Source: Mesorhizobium sp. J428 (GTDB lineage: Bacteria; Pseudomonadota; Alphaproteobacteria; Rhizobiales; Rhizobiaceae). Taken from it: 64,000 nt of DNA. The notes beneath the pieces are model-generated. The model searched no databases and was not told the DNA's origin. It saw only the letters and a list, made by a program, of their open reading frames with translations. Below, piece by piece: positions 44,351 through 53,833 of the stretch; within the stretch, counting starts at the first letter, position 1; each line of letters opens with the position of its first letter. Location: NCBI RefSeq assembly GCF_024699925.1, contig NZ_JAJOMX010000001.1, positions 1,054,001 to 1,118,000 of the forward strand. Reading direction: 5' to 3'. The position numbers and the translations under genes were made by a program.

Positions 44351-45856
44351 ATGGATATTTTCGACGGACTGATGCTGGGGCTCTCGACCGCCACCACGCT
44401 CTCGAATTTCGGCTACTGCTTCTTCGGATGCTGCTCGGCACAGCGGTCGGAGTGTTGCCGGGCCTGGGCCCGATCGCGACGATTTCGATGCTGCTGCCCT
44501 TCACGTTCGGCCTCCCGGTCGACACGGCGCTGATCATGCTCGCTGGGATCTTCTACGGCTCTCAATATGGCGGCTCCACGACGGCAATCCTGATGAACCT
44601 GCCCGGTGAAGCCTCGTCCGTGGTTACCACACTCGACGGCCACGAGATGGCCAAGCAGGGCAAGGCCGGCCGCGCGCTGGCGGCCGCGGCGATCGGCAGT
44701 TTCTTCGCCGGCACGGTCGGCACGCTGTTCATCGCGGTTGCGGCTCCGCTGCTGGCCGGCCTGGCGCTGACTTTCGGGCCGGCCGAGTATTTCTCGCTGA
44801 TCGTTCTTGGCCTCGTCACCTCCATGGTGCTCACCAGCGGCTCGCTGCTGACCGCCTTCGGCATGGCGCTTCTCGGCATGCTCTTCGGCATGGTCGGCAC
44901 CGACATCAACTCGGGCCTCGCGCGCTACACGTTCGGATCGCCGAACCTCCTCGACGGGCTCGATTTCGTGGTGATCGCGACCGGCGTGTTCGGCCTAGGC
45001 GACGTGCTAGCCAATCTGCAGAACGAGCACGCCCGCGCCGTCGGCGTAGCGCCGGTCAGCAGGCTGTTCCCAACGCGAGAAGACTGGCGACGTATGGCGG
45101 CACCGATCCTGCGGGGCACGGGCGTCGGTGTTGTACTCGGAATCCTCCCCGGAGCCGGCGTGCTGCTGGCTTCGTTCTCCTCCTATGCACTCGAGAAGAA
45201 GATCTCTCGGACCCCCGAGCGGTTTGGCAAGGGGGCGATCGAAGGCGTGGCAGCGCCGGAGGCAGCCAACAACGCAGCGGCTCAGACCTGCTTCATCCCG
45301 ATGCTGACGCTCGGCCTTCCCGGCACGGCGACGATGGCCCTGATGATCGGCGCGCTCGTCGTGCAGGGCGTCCAGCCGGGGCCGGAGATGCTGTCCCAGC
45401 AGCCGGCGCTGTTCTGGGGCCTCGTTGTGTCGATGTGGATCGGCAACCTTCTTCTGCTCCTGCTCAACCTGCCGCTTGTCGGCATGTGGGCGAAGTTGAT
45501 CTCGGTCCCGTGCGCTTCCTTTTCCCGCTGATCTGCGTGTTCACCGCCATCGGCGTCTACTCGATCAACAATAACGTCTTCGACGTCTACATGATGGCCC
45601 TGTTCGGCGTGCTCGGCTTCTTCTTCCGCAAGGTCGGCGCCGAGCCTGCTCCTCTCATCCTCGCGCTGATCCTCGGGCCGATGGCGGAGGAATATCTGCG
45701 CCGCATGCTCTGCTCATCTCGCACGGCGACGCGACCGTGTTCTTCACCAGTCCGGTCAGCCTCGGCATCCTCGTGGTGACGGCTCTATTGCTGCTTTCGA
45801 TCCTGTCGCCCCAGTTCAGCAAGGTGCGTGAGGAAGGACTGCAGGAAGCAGACTGA
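44351..45856 (+). pseudogene. Tripartite tricarboxylate transporter large permease (TctA), three frame breaks
   Basis: ATG at 44351 after GGAGGG. The joined ~501-residue protein is a normal TctA (FGYCFFG, LLGTAVGVLPGLGPIATIS, GILPGAGVLLASF, GPMAEEYLRRML). Three breaks each fit one missing base: near 44431 (after GGA), near 45513 (GTCCCGTG for GTCCCCGTG) and near 45703 (ATGCTCTG for ATGCTCCTG). After the last, HGDATVFFTSPVSLGIL runs to the stop at 45854-45856. If real, transport by this system is lost; three independent one-base losses in a gene with otherwise intact coding are more suggestive of read errors. Confidence 0.83.
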
Positions 45857-45891
45857 ACCGACTCCGCTAAAGGACCGATTGGAGAGCCGCC

Positions 45892-46512
45892 ATGCCAGAC
45901 GATCCCACGAACCGCCTGCAGCAATTCCTCGACCGAGAGGAACTCTTCGATCTCGTCCGCCGCGAACGCTTCGCCCGCGATCAGCGACGCTTCGACGTGA
46001 TGGCAGCCTGCTTCCACCCGGATGCCTACATTCGCACGAGCTGGTACGACGGCCAGGGCGGACCTGCCTATGTCGAGGCGACTCGCGCCTTCATGGCGAG
46101 AGCGGGCAACGGCAAGCATTGGGTCTTTCCCGCCTATGCTCGGATCGCCGGCGACCGGGCGACGGTCGAGAGCCCTGCCATGATCTTCAGCCGCACGACC
46201 CTCGACAGCATCGAGATCGATTTCCATGTCTTTTGTCGCTTCTACTCGCGCGCCGTGCGGGACGAGGAGGGGTGGAAACTCCTGAGCTTTCACGTCCTGT
46301 TCGAGCGCGACGTCATGAAACCGGTCAACCCCGCAGACTCTCTGCCGGTGGATTGGGCGCAGCTCGAGACGTTCCGGCCGTCCTACAAGTTCCTCACCTA
46401 CGTCCAGCGCTCGCGTGGAGTAAACGTCAACCCGAACCTCCTCGGCGATGATCGCCCGGAGCAACTTGCGGAGTTCCACGCAGGCGAGGAGATCTGGCTG
46501 GCTGGTGCATAG
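45892..46512 (+). CDS. SnoaL-like/NTF2-fold protein
   Basis: A 206-residue protein with an N-terminal helix pair (REELFDLVRRERFARDQRRFDVMAACFHPDAYI) and beta strands typical of SnoaL-like NTF2-fold domains, e.g. WKLLSFHVLFERD. Members are small isomerases, dehydratases, cyclases or ring-hydroxylase beta-like subunits. It is placed between permease and binding-protein genes of a tripartite transporter and upstream of a molybdenum hydroxylase, so an enzyme of aromatic or heteroaromatic breakdown is likely. The reaction is unknown. Confidence 0.78.
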   Translation: MPDDPTNRLQQFLDREELFDLVRRERFARDQRRFDVMAACFHPDAYIRTSWYDGQGGPAYVEATRAFMARAGNGKHWVFPAYARIAGDRATVESPAMIFSRTTLDSIEIDFHVFCRFYSRAVRDEEGWKLLSFHVLFERDVMKPVNPADSLPVDWAQLETFRPSYKFLTYVQRSRGVNVNPNLLGDDRPEQLAEFHAGEEIWLAGA

Positions 46513-46629
46513 GCGGCCACGACTACCATTCCGCGATGCGAAATGACCGCAGGGGCTGCGTACGGCACTCACCCATTGCAGGCTAGGGTCGGAATACTTG
46601 GTGGGAAGTTCCCCGGGAGGAGGAAGAAC

Positions 46630-47607
46630 ATGATCAACAGACGCGAACTGATTGTCTTCGGCGGGTCGGCCGCGGTGCTGGCTTCGACCGGATTCGCCCT
46701 TACTGCTGACTGGCCGACCAAACCGGTCACGGTCATCTCGGCCTATCCGCCCGGCGGCACGAGCGATATCATAACACGCCTTGTGGCCGACCTCCTGACG
46801 GCGAAATACGGCCAGCAGTTTGTGGTGGAGAACGTCGCCGGCGCAGCTGGCGCTCTCGCCGGAGGTAAGCTGGCTCGCTCTGCGCCGGACGGCTACACCA
46901 TCCTGGTCTCCGGCAGTGCGCCTATCGCCGCCAACAAGGTTGTCCAGAAGAACCTTGCCTACGATCCGCAGGTCGATTTCACCCCGATCACCGTTGTGGC
47001 CGAGAGCTGCGCACTGCTCACCGCGAGCCCCAACGCACCTGCCAAGACGCTGACGGACCTGGTTGCTTATGCCAAGGCGAATCCCGGCAAGGTGAACATC
47101 GGCAATCCTGGCGCCGGAACGAAGGGGCATATCTGCGCAGCAATGATCGGCATGCAGGCTGGCGTCGAGATCAATCATATCCCCTACAAGGGTTCGCCGC
47201 CGCTGCTTGCCGATCTGCTGGGCGGGCATATCGACTTCGCCCTTGATGCGCCGTCCAACTATCTGCCGCACGTCAAGGACGGTAAGATCACAGGCATCGC
47301 GGTGACATCAGGCGAACGTGTGGGAGAGATGCCGGAGGTGAAGACCGTGGCCGAGCAGGGCTTCGACGGCTTCAGCCAGACGCTTTGGTTCGGCGCGGTC
47401 GGACCGAAGGACATGCCTGCCGATATCGTCGACAAGATCCGCGTGGCGATCAAGGAATGGACGGAGACGCCTGCCGCGAAAGAGAAGCTCACTTCTCTGG
47501 GTCTTACCGCAGTCGTGAATACGCCCGACGAAATGCGCGAATCCATCGAACGCGAGATCGCCGGCATCCGGCCGCTCGTCGAAGCGGGCCTGGTCCAGCC
47601 GAGCTGA
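46630..47607 (+). CDS. Tripartite tricarboxylate transporter substrate-binding protein (TctC/Bug)
   Basis: A 325-residue Bug-family binding protein. The ATG at 46630 follows GGGAGGAGGAAGAAC; MINRRELIVFGG starts a signal peptide with a twin-Arg-like beginning, ending near LTADWP. Core motifs: KPVTVISAYPPGGTSDIITRL, DGYTILVSGSAPIA, HIPYKGSPPLLADLLGGHID. It is the likely binding partner of the TctA/TctB genes at 43.9-45.9 kb, in an unusual gene order with the binding protein last. Confidence 0.9.
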   Translation: MINRRELIVFGGSAAVLASTGFALTADWPTKPVTVISAYPPGGTSDIITRLVADLLTAKYGQQFVVENVAGAAGALAGGKLARSAPDGYTILVSGSAPIAANKVVQKNLAYDPQVDFTPITVVAESCALLTASPNAPAKTLTDLVAYAKANPGKVNIGNPGAGTKGHICAAMIGMQAGVEINHIPYKGSPPLLADLLGGHIDFALDAPSNYLPHVKDGKITGIAVTSGERVGEMPEVKTVAEQGFDGFSQTLWFGAVGPKDMPADIVDKIRVAIKEWTETPAAKEKLTSLGLTAVVNTPDEMRESIEREIAGIRPLVEAGLVQPS

Positions 47608-47698
47608 CCGCCGCCGATCGCGGCGGGCGATTGTCCGCCGCGATCGATCCTTCCGCATCCGGTTGCCGAAGAACGGCCGGATCAGCCATTTCCATGTG

Positions 47699-48187
47699 AT
47701 GAAGCAACATTTCACCCTCACCATCAACGGCCGGTTGCAGGAGGTCGAGGCATCCGGCACGACGCCGCTCCTCGATGTCCTGCGCAATCACCTTGGGTTG
47801 AAGGGCTCCCGTTATGGATGCGGTCTCGAGCAGTGCGGCGCTTGCATGGTGCTTGTCGACGGCGAGGCGGTGTATTCTTGCAGCCGTGAGGCCGAGGCGT
47901 TCCAGGGACGCTCCATCATCACGGTCGAGGGATTGGGTGTGGACGGAGCCTTGCATCCGCTGCAGCAGGCCTTCCTCGACGAACAGGCCGGCCAGTGCGG
48001 CTACTGCCTCTCGGGTATGCTGATGGCAGCCAAGGCGCTGCTGGACCGCAACCCGTCTCCCAACCGGGCGGAGATCGTCGAGGCGCTGGATGCCAATCTC
48101 TGCCGATGCGGAGCACATCTGCGTATTCTGCGCGCAGTGGCCCGCGCGGCGGCGGTCCTGCGTGGGGAAGCCGACGATGGCCGCTAG
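47699..48187 (+). CDS. 2Fe-2S subunit of IorAB-type molybdenum hydroxylase
   Basis: A 162-residue two-cluster protein: YGCGLEQCGACMVLVDG and YSCS for the first cluster, GQCGYCLSGMLMAAKALL and NLCRCGAHLRILRAV for the second. The variant CGAH (instead of CTGY) is typical of the isoquinoline 1-oxidoreductase/nicotinate dehydrogenase type. The start ATG at 47699 is chosen at the family beginning. The gene overlaps the large subunit gene by 11 bases. No FAD subunit is encoded, as in other IorAB-type enzymes, which pass electrons to a cytochrome or other acceptor. Confidence 0.9.
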   Translation: MKQHFTLTINGRLQEVEASGTTPLLDVLRNHLGLKGSRYGCGLEQCGACMVLVDGEAVYSCSREAEAFQGRSIITVEGLGVDGALHPLQQAFLDEQAGQCGYCLSGMLMAAKALLDRNPSPNRAEIVEALDANLCRCGAHLRILRAVARAAAVLRGEADDGR

Positions 48188-50282
48188 CCAGAGCCTGCGC
48201 GACAATCCGACCTTCGACCGCTGGCTGCACTTTGAGCCGGACCGGACGGTGCGCATCGCCACCGGCAAGGTGGAACTCGGCCAGGGCATCCTGACCGCCT
48301 TGGCGCAGATCGCGGCTGAGGAGCTGGACCTGCGTATCGACCAGGTGCGGGTCATGTCCGGCAACAGCGTCGAGGGTCCGAGCGAGGGCTACACGGCATC
48401 AAGCTGGTCGGTCGAGCACTCCGGCAGCGCGATCCGGGCGGTGACTGCCGAGGTCAGGGCGCTTGCTCTGGCACGCGCCGCGCTCCGGCTTAATGCGGCG
48501 CCCGAAGAGTTGTCTGTGCAGGAAGGAGAGTTCATCAGGAGCGGCAGCGCAACCGGGCTGGACTACTGGCACCTCGCGCCCGAGATCGACCTGTCCGCTG
48601 AGGTCACCGGGAGTGCCGCACCGAAACCCGCTACAGAACATCGGATCGTCGGTCGGCGAATTCCACGCCTGGATCTTCCGGCGAAGCTTACTGGCTCCGG
48701 CTTCATTCAGGACATCACCATGCCTGGCATGTTGCACGCGCGCGTGCTGCGCCAGCCGGGACGCGGCGCGCGCCTGCTGGCACTCGACGAGGACGCCGTG
48801 CTGCGTGCCGCCGGCGAGAGAATAACGATTGTGCGACGGGCGGAGTTCGTCGCTTTCGTCGGCGACGACGAGACCGCGGTGCGCAAGGCGGCAGCGAAAG
48901 CGGTCGAAACAGCAATCTGGCAAGACCGGCGAGAGCTCCGATCCGAGCAGGCCACTGCCGGATGGGTGGCCGCGCAACCCTCGCACGACCGCCGCATCGG
49001 AGACCCAATGCCCGAAGAGGCGATGACACGTCTCTCGATGCGCTTTTCAAGACCCTTCCTGTCGCACGGGTCGATTGCGCCATCCTGTGCGCTGGCTCTG
49101 TGGCAGGCCGGCCATCTGTCCATCTGGTCGCATGCACAGGGTATGCACCCGCTGCGTTCGAACATCGCCGCGACGCTCGGTCTGCCAGTTGACAAGGTGG
49201 CATGCCAACATGTGCAGGGGGCCGGCTGCTATGGCCACAACGGCGCTGACGACGCTGCCCTCGATGCCGCGCTGATAGCGATGCAACTGCCGGGCCGCCC
49301 CATCCGCCTCTGTTGGAGCCGCGCCGAGGAATTCGCCTACGAGCCGTTGTCTTCCGCAATGGAGGTCAAGGTGCACGCAATGGTCGGTGCGGACGGCCGC
49401 CCCGTCGGCTGGACGACCGAGATCTGGAGTGCGGCACATGGTCAGCGACCGGGCGTCGGCGGCGCGTATCTGCTGGCTGCGGATGCACTTGAGACACCTC
49501 CGCCGGCGCGGAAGCCCTTCGACATTCCCGAGGAACGCGGCGGCGGCGCGACGCGCAATGGGATACCTCTTTACGATATCGCCGCGAAAGGTATCGACTT
49601 TCATCTTGTCCATGATGTCCCCGTCCGCACGTCTTCGCTGCGCGGTCTCGGGGCCACACTCAACGTCTTCGCGATCGAGGGCCTTATCGACGAACTGGCC
49701 GCACGCTCTGGCGAAGATCCGTTTGCATACCGCCTGTCGCTCTTGACCGATGCACGCGCGCGGAAAGTACTCGAGCGGGCCGCCGAGATGGCACAATGGT
49801 CCGATCGCGGCCCCGGAGGCGCCGGTTTCGGCCTAGGGCTCGGGCTTGCGCGCTACAAGAACAGCTCGTCCTATGCGGCAGTGGTCGCCGCCGTCGAAGT
49901 GGACGAGGCGGTGCGCGTCACCGATGTATGGTGCGCGGTCGATGCCGGTCTCGTGATCAATCCCGACGGCGTCGTGAACCAGGTCGAAGGCAATATAGTC
50001 CAGGCGATCAGTTGGGCGCTGATCGAGGAAGCGCGGTTCGCCGATGGCGATATCGCAGGCCTCGACTGGGACGCGTATCCCGTCATCCGGTTCCGCGACG
50101 TTCCGAAAATCCATGTCGATCTGGTCGAGGCGTCCGGGCATGACCCGCTCGGCGTCGGCGAATGCGCTGGCGGGCCGGCGGCGGCCGCAATCGGCAATGC
50201 CGTCGCACACGCGCTTGGCACCCGCATCCGCCATATGCCGATGTCGCGGGACCGGATCCTGGCAGCGCTGTTGGATTCATGA
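48177..50282 (+). CDS. Molybdopterin subunit of IorAB-type hydroxylase
   Basis: A 701-residue large subunit starting at ATG 48177. ATGKVELGQGILTALAQIAAEEL is the opening of the IorB/NicB branch; GAGCYGHNGADDAALDA replaces the GGGFGGK loop of xanthine dehydrogenases, and TSSLRGLGATLNVFAIEGL and GVGECAGGPAAAAIGNAV follow, the Glu at ~662 being the likely catalytic base. It hydroxylates a carbon next to a ring nitrogen with water as oxygen source in known family members. There is no twin-arginine signal or cytochrome domain here. Transporter, SnoaL-like and GST-like neighbours suggest an imported N-heteroaromatic acid as substrate. Confidence 0.9.
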   Translation: MAASQSLRDNPTFDRWLHFEPDRTVRIATGKVELGQGILTALAQIAAEELDLRIDQVRVMSGNSVEGPSEGYTASSWSVEHSGSAIRAVTAEVRALALARAALRLNAAPEELSVQEGEFIRSGSATGLDYWHLAPEIDLSAEVTGSAAPKPATEHRIVGRRIPRLDLPAKLTGSGFIQDITMPGMLHARVLRQPGRGARLLALDEDAVLRAAGERITIVRRAEFVAFVGDDETAVRKAAAKAVETAIWQDRRELRSEQATAGWVAAQPSHDRRIGDPMPEEAMTRLSMRFSRPFLSHGSIAPSCALALWQAGHLSIWSHAQGMHPLRSNIAATLGLPVDKVACQHVQGAGCYGHNGADDAALDAALIAMQLPGRPIRLCWSRAEEFAYEPLSSAMEVKVHAMVGADGRPVGWTTEIWSAAHGQRPGVGGAYLLAADALETPPPARKPFDIPEERGGGATRNGIPLYDIAAKGIDFHLVHDVPVRTSSLRGLGATLNVFAIEGLIDELAARSGEDPFAYRLSLLTDARARKVLERAAEMAQWSDRGPGGAGFGLGLGLARYKNSSSYAAVVAAVEVDEAVRVTDVWCAVDAGLVINPDGVVNQVEGNIVQAISWALIEEARFADGDIAGLDWDAYPVIRFRDVPKIHVDLVEASGHDPLGVGECAGGPAAAAIGNAVAHALGTRIRHMPMSRDRILAALLDS

Positions 50283-50346
50283 AGAGGAATCGGCAGCCTC
50301 TCGCACCCAATCGGTGTCGACGGACAAACATGGAAAGGCTTTACGA

Positions 50347-51024
50347 ATGAATATGTCGGACCAAGGCTCTGCCACATACGTCGGCGAGGAACCCATGCTG
50401 TTCTACAGCCCAGGTGCCTGTTCTCTTGCCTCCCACATCGCTCTCGAGGAGAGCGGGCGTCCTTATCGCGCCGTGGAGACCCTCCTGTCGAAGAACCAGC
50501 ACCAGACGCCGGAATTCCTCGCGATTAATCCGCGTGGCCGCGTGCCGGCATTGGTGGTGGACGGCAACGTGATCACCGAGAACACCGCGATCCTGACCTG
50601 GATTGCCTCTGCGTTCCCGGAAGCAGGCCTGCTGCCCGAAAACCTTGTGGAGCGCATGCGGTGTATCGCTCAGATGGCCTGGTTCTCGAACACGCCGCAC
50701 ATTTTCCAGCGCGCGAAATTTCGCCCCTACCGCTTCGTCGACAGGGAGGAGGTGTACGACGACATCCGTGCCAAGGCCGCCTCTAGCTACTGGGAGAGCA
50801 TGCAGGAAATCGACGCGCTAATCGGCGACAACCGGTGGATGATGGGCGACGCCTACACCGTTGTCGATCCATATGCCCTCGTCTTCTACGGCTGGGGAAC
50901 CAGCAACGGCCTACCGATGCAGGATCTCGTCAGCTTCACACGGCACAAGACGCAGATGCTGGAGCGACCGGCGGTGGCAACCGTGATCGAGCGGGAAAGG
51001 AATCCACACTTTCCTCGGCAGTGA
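50347..51024 (+). CDS. Glutathione S-transferase family protein
   Basis: A 225-residue GST-fold protein: thioredoxin-like domain with MLFYSPGACSLASHIALEESG, NPRGRVPALVVDG with the cis-Pro, and ENTAILTWIA for the gamma-glutamyl site; all-helical C-terminal domain with DAYTVVDPYALVFYGWG. ATG at 50347 follows GAAAGG; an internal ATG at 50395 also exists. It sits 64 bp after the molybdenum hydroxylase gene. It could be an isomerase or conjugating enzyme of the same pathway, similar to maleylpyruvate-isomerase-type GSTs, but this is not shown. Confidence 0.85.
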   Translation: MNMSDQGSATYVGEEPMLFYSPGACSLASHIALEESGRPYRAVETLLSKNQHQTPEFLAINPRGRVPALVVDGNVITENTAILTWIASAFPEAGLLPENLVERMRCIAQMAWFSNTPHIFQRAKFRPYRFVDREEVYDDIRAKAASSYWESMQEIDALIGDNRWMMGDAYTVVDPYALVFYGWGTSNGLPMQDLVSFTRHKTQMLERPAVATVIERERNPHFPRQ

Positions 51025-51025
51025 A

Positions 51026-51058
51026 CGTGATCCGAGGCCACCCGCCCGCGAGATCACG
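51026..51058. terminator. Possible hairpin between convergent genes
   Basis: CGTGATC (51026-51032) and GATCACG (51052-51058) form a 7-bp inverted repeat with a 19-base loop, two bases after the GST stop and before the end of livF on the other strand. No T run; a weak candidate for termination. Confidence 0.25.
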
Positions 51059-51090
51059 GGTTGCGTCAGGTCAGCTTCTTCGGTCGCGCG

Positions 51091-51786
51091 TCAGACCTCA
51101 AGCCAATCCCGGCGGGTGGCTTCGTCCGCCAGAAGCTCAGCGGGTGTTCCTTCGAAGACGATCCCGCCGTGTCCCATCACGTAGACGCGGTGCGAGATGC
51201 GCATCGCGATCACCAGCCGTTGCTCGACCAGCAGGATCGAGATGCCACGCCGGGCGATCTCCTGGAGGAGTTCGCCAATGCGTTCGACCATCTGCGGCGC
51301 CAATCCCTCGGTCGGCTCGTCGACCATGATCAGGTCCGGGTCGCCCATCAGCGTGCGGCAGATCGTCAGCATCTGCTGCTCACCGCCCGAAAGTGCTCCG
51401 CCCGGCGCATCTGCACGGTCCTTGAGCTGGGGAAACAGCCGCCATGTTTCGTCGAGGCTCCAGCGGCCGCCCTTCTGGCCGGACTTGATACCCAAGAGCA
51501 GGTTCTGCTCGACCGTCAGCGTTGGGAAGATCGCACGCTCCTCGGGCACGAAGCCGATGCCCATATGCGCAATTTCATGCGGCTTGCGGCCAGCGATCGA
51601 CTTGCCTTCGAAGACGATCTCGCCCCGCGGCTCCGGGTCACCCATGATCGCCTTCAGCGTCGTGGAGCGACCGACCCCGTTGCGACCGAGAATGCTGACG
51701 ATCTCGTTCTCCCCGACGTCGAGGTCGACACCCTGCAGGATATGGCTCTTGCCGTAATAAGCATGGAGGTCGCGAACCTTCAGCAT
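51091..51786 (-). CDS. Liv-type ABC transporter ATP-binding protein (LivF)
   Basis: A 231-residue single-domain ATPase: Walker A LGRNGVGRST (note Arg where Lys is usual in GxGKST), signature LSGGEQQMLTICRTL and Walker B LIMVDEPTEGLAP, followed by LLVEQRL and YVMGHGGIVFEG. The Lys-to-Arg change in Walker A deserves a check, because that Lys normally contacts the ATP phosphates. Start at 51786 shares a base with the livG stop. It is the last gene of the minus-strand Liv operon. Confidence 0.9.
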   Translation of the reverse strand: MLKVRDLHAYYGKSHILQGVDLDVGENEIVSILGRNGVGRSTTLKAIMGDPEPRGEIVFEGKSIAGRKPHEIAHMGIGFVPEERAIFPTLTVEQNLLLGIKSGQKGGRWSLDETWRLFPQLKDRADAPGGALSGGEQQMLTICRTLMGDPDLIMVDEPTEGLAPQMVERIGELLQEIARRGISILLVEQRLVIAMRISHRVYVMGHGGIVFEGTPAELLADEATRRDWLEV

Positions 51787-52544
51787 CAGGCGGCCTCCGT
51801 TCCGAGATAGGCCTGCTGCACGGCAATGTTGGCTTTGATGCGGGCGGGCGTATCCGACGCGATAACCTCGCCATAGACGAGAACGGAGATCCGGTCGGCC
51901 AGGTCGAAGACGACGTGCATGTCGTGCTCGATCATCAGCAGCGTGCGGTTCTCGCTGACCTTGCGGATCAGTTTCACCACGCGTTCGGTTTCGGCATGGC
52001 TCATCCCGGCAGTCGGTTCATCAAGCAGCAGCACGTCTGCGTCGCCGGCGATGGTGAGACCGATCTCCAGCGCACGCTGCTCGCCATAGGTCAACACCCC
52101 GGCCGGGGTGCGCCATCGGTCGAGCAGGTCGATTTCAGCGAGTATCTCCTCCGTGCGGCTGTTCGCATCCTCGAGCCTGTCGACATCGCGCCAAAACGAA
52201 TAGCGATAGCCGAGCGCCCAGAGGGTCGCACAACGCACGTTCTCCCACACGCTCAGGCGGGGAAAGATGTTCGTCACCTGGAAGCTGCGCGATAGGCCCC
52301 TGCGATTGATAAGCTGGGGCTCAAGACCGGCAATTTCTTCGCCGCGCAGACGGATCGAACCGGCACTCGGCCGCAGATGGCCGCTGACGAGGTGGAAAAG
52401 CGTCGACTTGCCTGCACCGTTGGGCCCGATGATCGCGTGCCGCTCGCCTTCAATCACAGTAAGATCGACGCCGCGGATGATCTCCATCTGCCCGAAGCTC
52501 TTGCGCAGACCGGAGAGCTGGAGTGCGGGTGTGGCGGCGCTCAT
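51786..52544 (-). CDS. Liv-type ABC transporter ATP-binding protein (LivG)
   Basis: A 252-residue ATPase: Walker A GPNGAGKST, ISRSFQVTNIFPRLSVWENV typical of LivG, Walker B VLLLDEPTAGMSHAE and IEHDMHVVFDLADRI. The signature appears as VLTYGEQRALEIGLTIA, as usual for this subgroup. The start overlaps the livM stop by four bases. It works with LivF as a heterodimer energising the two permeases. Confidence 0.92.
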   Translation of the reverse strand: MSAATPALQLSGLRKSFGQMEIIRGVDLTVIEGERHAIIGPNGAGKSTLFHLVSGHLRPSAGSIRLRGEEIAGLEPQLINRRGLSRSFQVTNIFPRLSVWENVRCATLWALGYRYSFWRDVDRLEDANSRTEEILAEIDLLDRWRTPAGVLTYGEQRALEIGLTIAGDADVLLLDEPTAGMSHAETERVVKLIRKVSENRTLLMIEHDMHVVFDLADRISVLVYGEVIASDTPARIKANIAVQQAYLGTEAA

Positions 52545-53833
52545 CGCGCCCTCCCCTCGGCAAGTGCCTCGTCATAGGCGCCGCGGGCAAGTCGCGCGGC
52601 ACGCAGATAGAGCCAGCCTCCGCCGACGGTCAGCACCAGCCCAGCGACCCATGGCAGTGGTGAAGTGACGTCGAACGGGATCTTGTAGAGTGTCAGGTCC
52701 GGGCCATAAGAGTCGCGTATGCTGAACTGATGGCTCGTCTCGGCGAGGATGCTAAGTCCGATCACGGCGACGGCGCCCGGCAGAAGCGCGAGCAGATAGT
52801 ACGGAACGACGCGATGGAGCGTCCGGTTGGCGAGCAGCGGCTGCTGCTGAGCCAGCAGCCCGGCCAGGCCTCCCGGGACGAACATCACCATGCCGATGAA
52901 CAGAAGGCCGACATAAAGGGGCCAGATCTGCGTGGCGTCGCTGAGCGCCAGTTGAAGCCAAGTTATGAGGATGGCGCCAATGATAGGGCCGGCGAAGTTC
53001 CCCATCCCGCCGATATAAGTCATCAGGATGACCGAGCCGGATTCGACAGCACCCATCTGCGATGCGTTGATGATCTCGAAATTGATCACAGACAGGCCGC
53101 CGGCGATGCCTGCGAACAAGCCGGCAAGACTGAAGGCGATGAATCGCACGCGCTGCGTGTCGTAGCCGATGAAGGCGGTGCGCTGCGGGTTGTCGCGCAC
53201 GGCGTTGCAGATGCGGCCGAAGGGCGTCCGGGTGAGCGCATACATCGCTGCGATCGACACGAAGCACCAGGCGGCGATCAGGTAGTAGACCTGAAGCTGC
53301 GGTCCGAAGCTGTAGCCGAACAGGCTCATCACTTCGGTTCGGTCGGTGGTGATACCCTCCTCGCCGCCGAAGAAACGGCGCAGGATGAGTGCGCTCGACA
53401 CCACTAGTTCGCCGATCCCGAGCGTGATCATCGCAAAGGCCGTGCCTGCACGTCTGGTGGCGACAGCGCCGAACAATACGCCAAAGAACAGGCCACTCAG
53501 TCCGCCGATGACAGGGAACAGCGGCAGCGGGATCGGCCAACCACCGCCGCCTGCCAAGTTGAGCAGGTGCACGGTGACATAACCGCCAAGACCGAAGAAC
53601 ACCGCGTGGCCGAACGACAGCAGACCGGTCTGGCCGAGCAGCATGTTGTAGGACAGCGCGAAGATGATCATCGTGCCCATCAGGCACATCGTGGACACTG
53701 CGAGCCGCGAACTGAACAGGTAGGGCAGAAGCAGCAATACGGCAGCCAGTGCGATCCAGACGATGTAGCGCATCGGGAAGCCGGTCCGGCCGACGCGCGT
53801 TCCGCCCTGGGAGAGTGTGATTTCCTCGCTCAT
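52541..53833 (-). CDS. Liv-type ABC transporter permease (LivM)
   Basis: A 430-residue membrane protein read from ATG 53833; the frame is open far upstream through livH, but that is a shadow. About ten hydrophobic segments, NMLLGQTGLLSFGHAVFFGLGGY as the family N-terminal motif and the ATPase-contact loop VRDNPQRTAFIGYDTQRV. The C-terminus has an extra hydrophobic pair after LLAQQQPLLANRTL, making it longer than the ~350 residues of many LivM proteins. Start and livH stop overlap (ATGA). Confidence 0.9.
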   Translation of the reverse strand: MSEEITLSQGGTRVGRTGFPMRYIVWIALAAVLLLLPYLFSSRLAVSTMCLMGTMIIFALSYNMLLGQTGLLSFGHAVFFGLGGYVTVHLLNLAGGGGWPIPLPLFPVIGGLSGLFFGVLFGAVATRRAGTAFAMITLGIGELVVSSALILRRFFGGEEGITTDRTEVMSLFGYSFGPQLQVYYLIAAWCFVSIAAMYALTRTPFGRICNAVRDNPQRTAFIGYDTQRVRFIAFSLAGLFAGIAGGLSVINFEIINASQMGAVESGSVILMTYIGGMGNFAGPIIGAILITWLQLALSDATQIWPLYVGLLFIGMVMFVPGGLAGLLAQQQPLLANRTLHRVVPYYLLALLPGAVAVIGLSILAETSHQFSIRDSYGPDLTLYKIPFDVTSPLPWVAGLVLTVGGGWLYLRAARLARGAYDEALAEGRAR

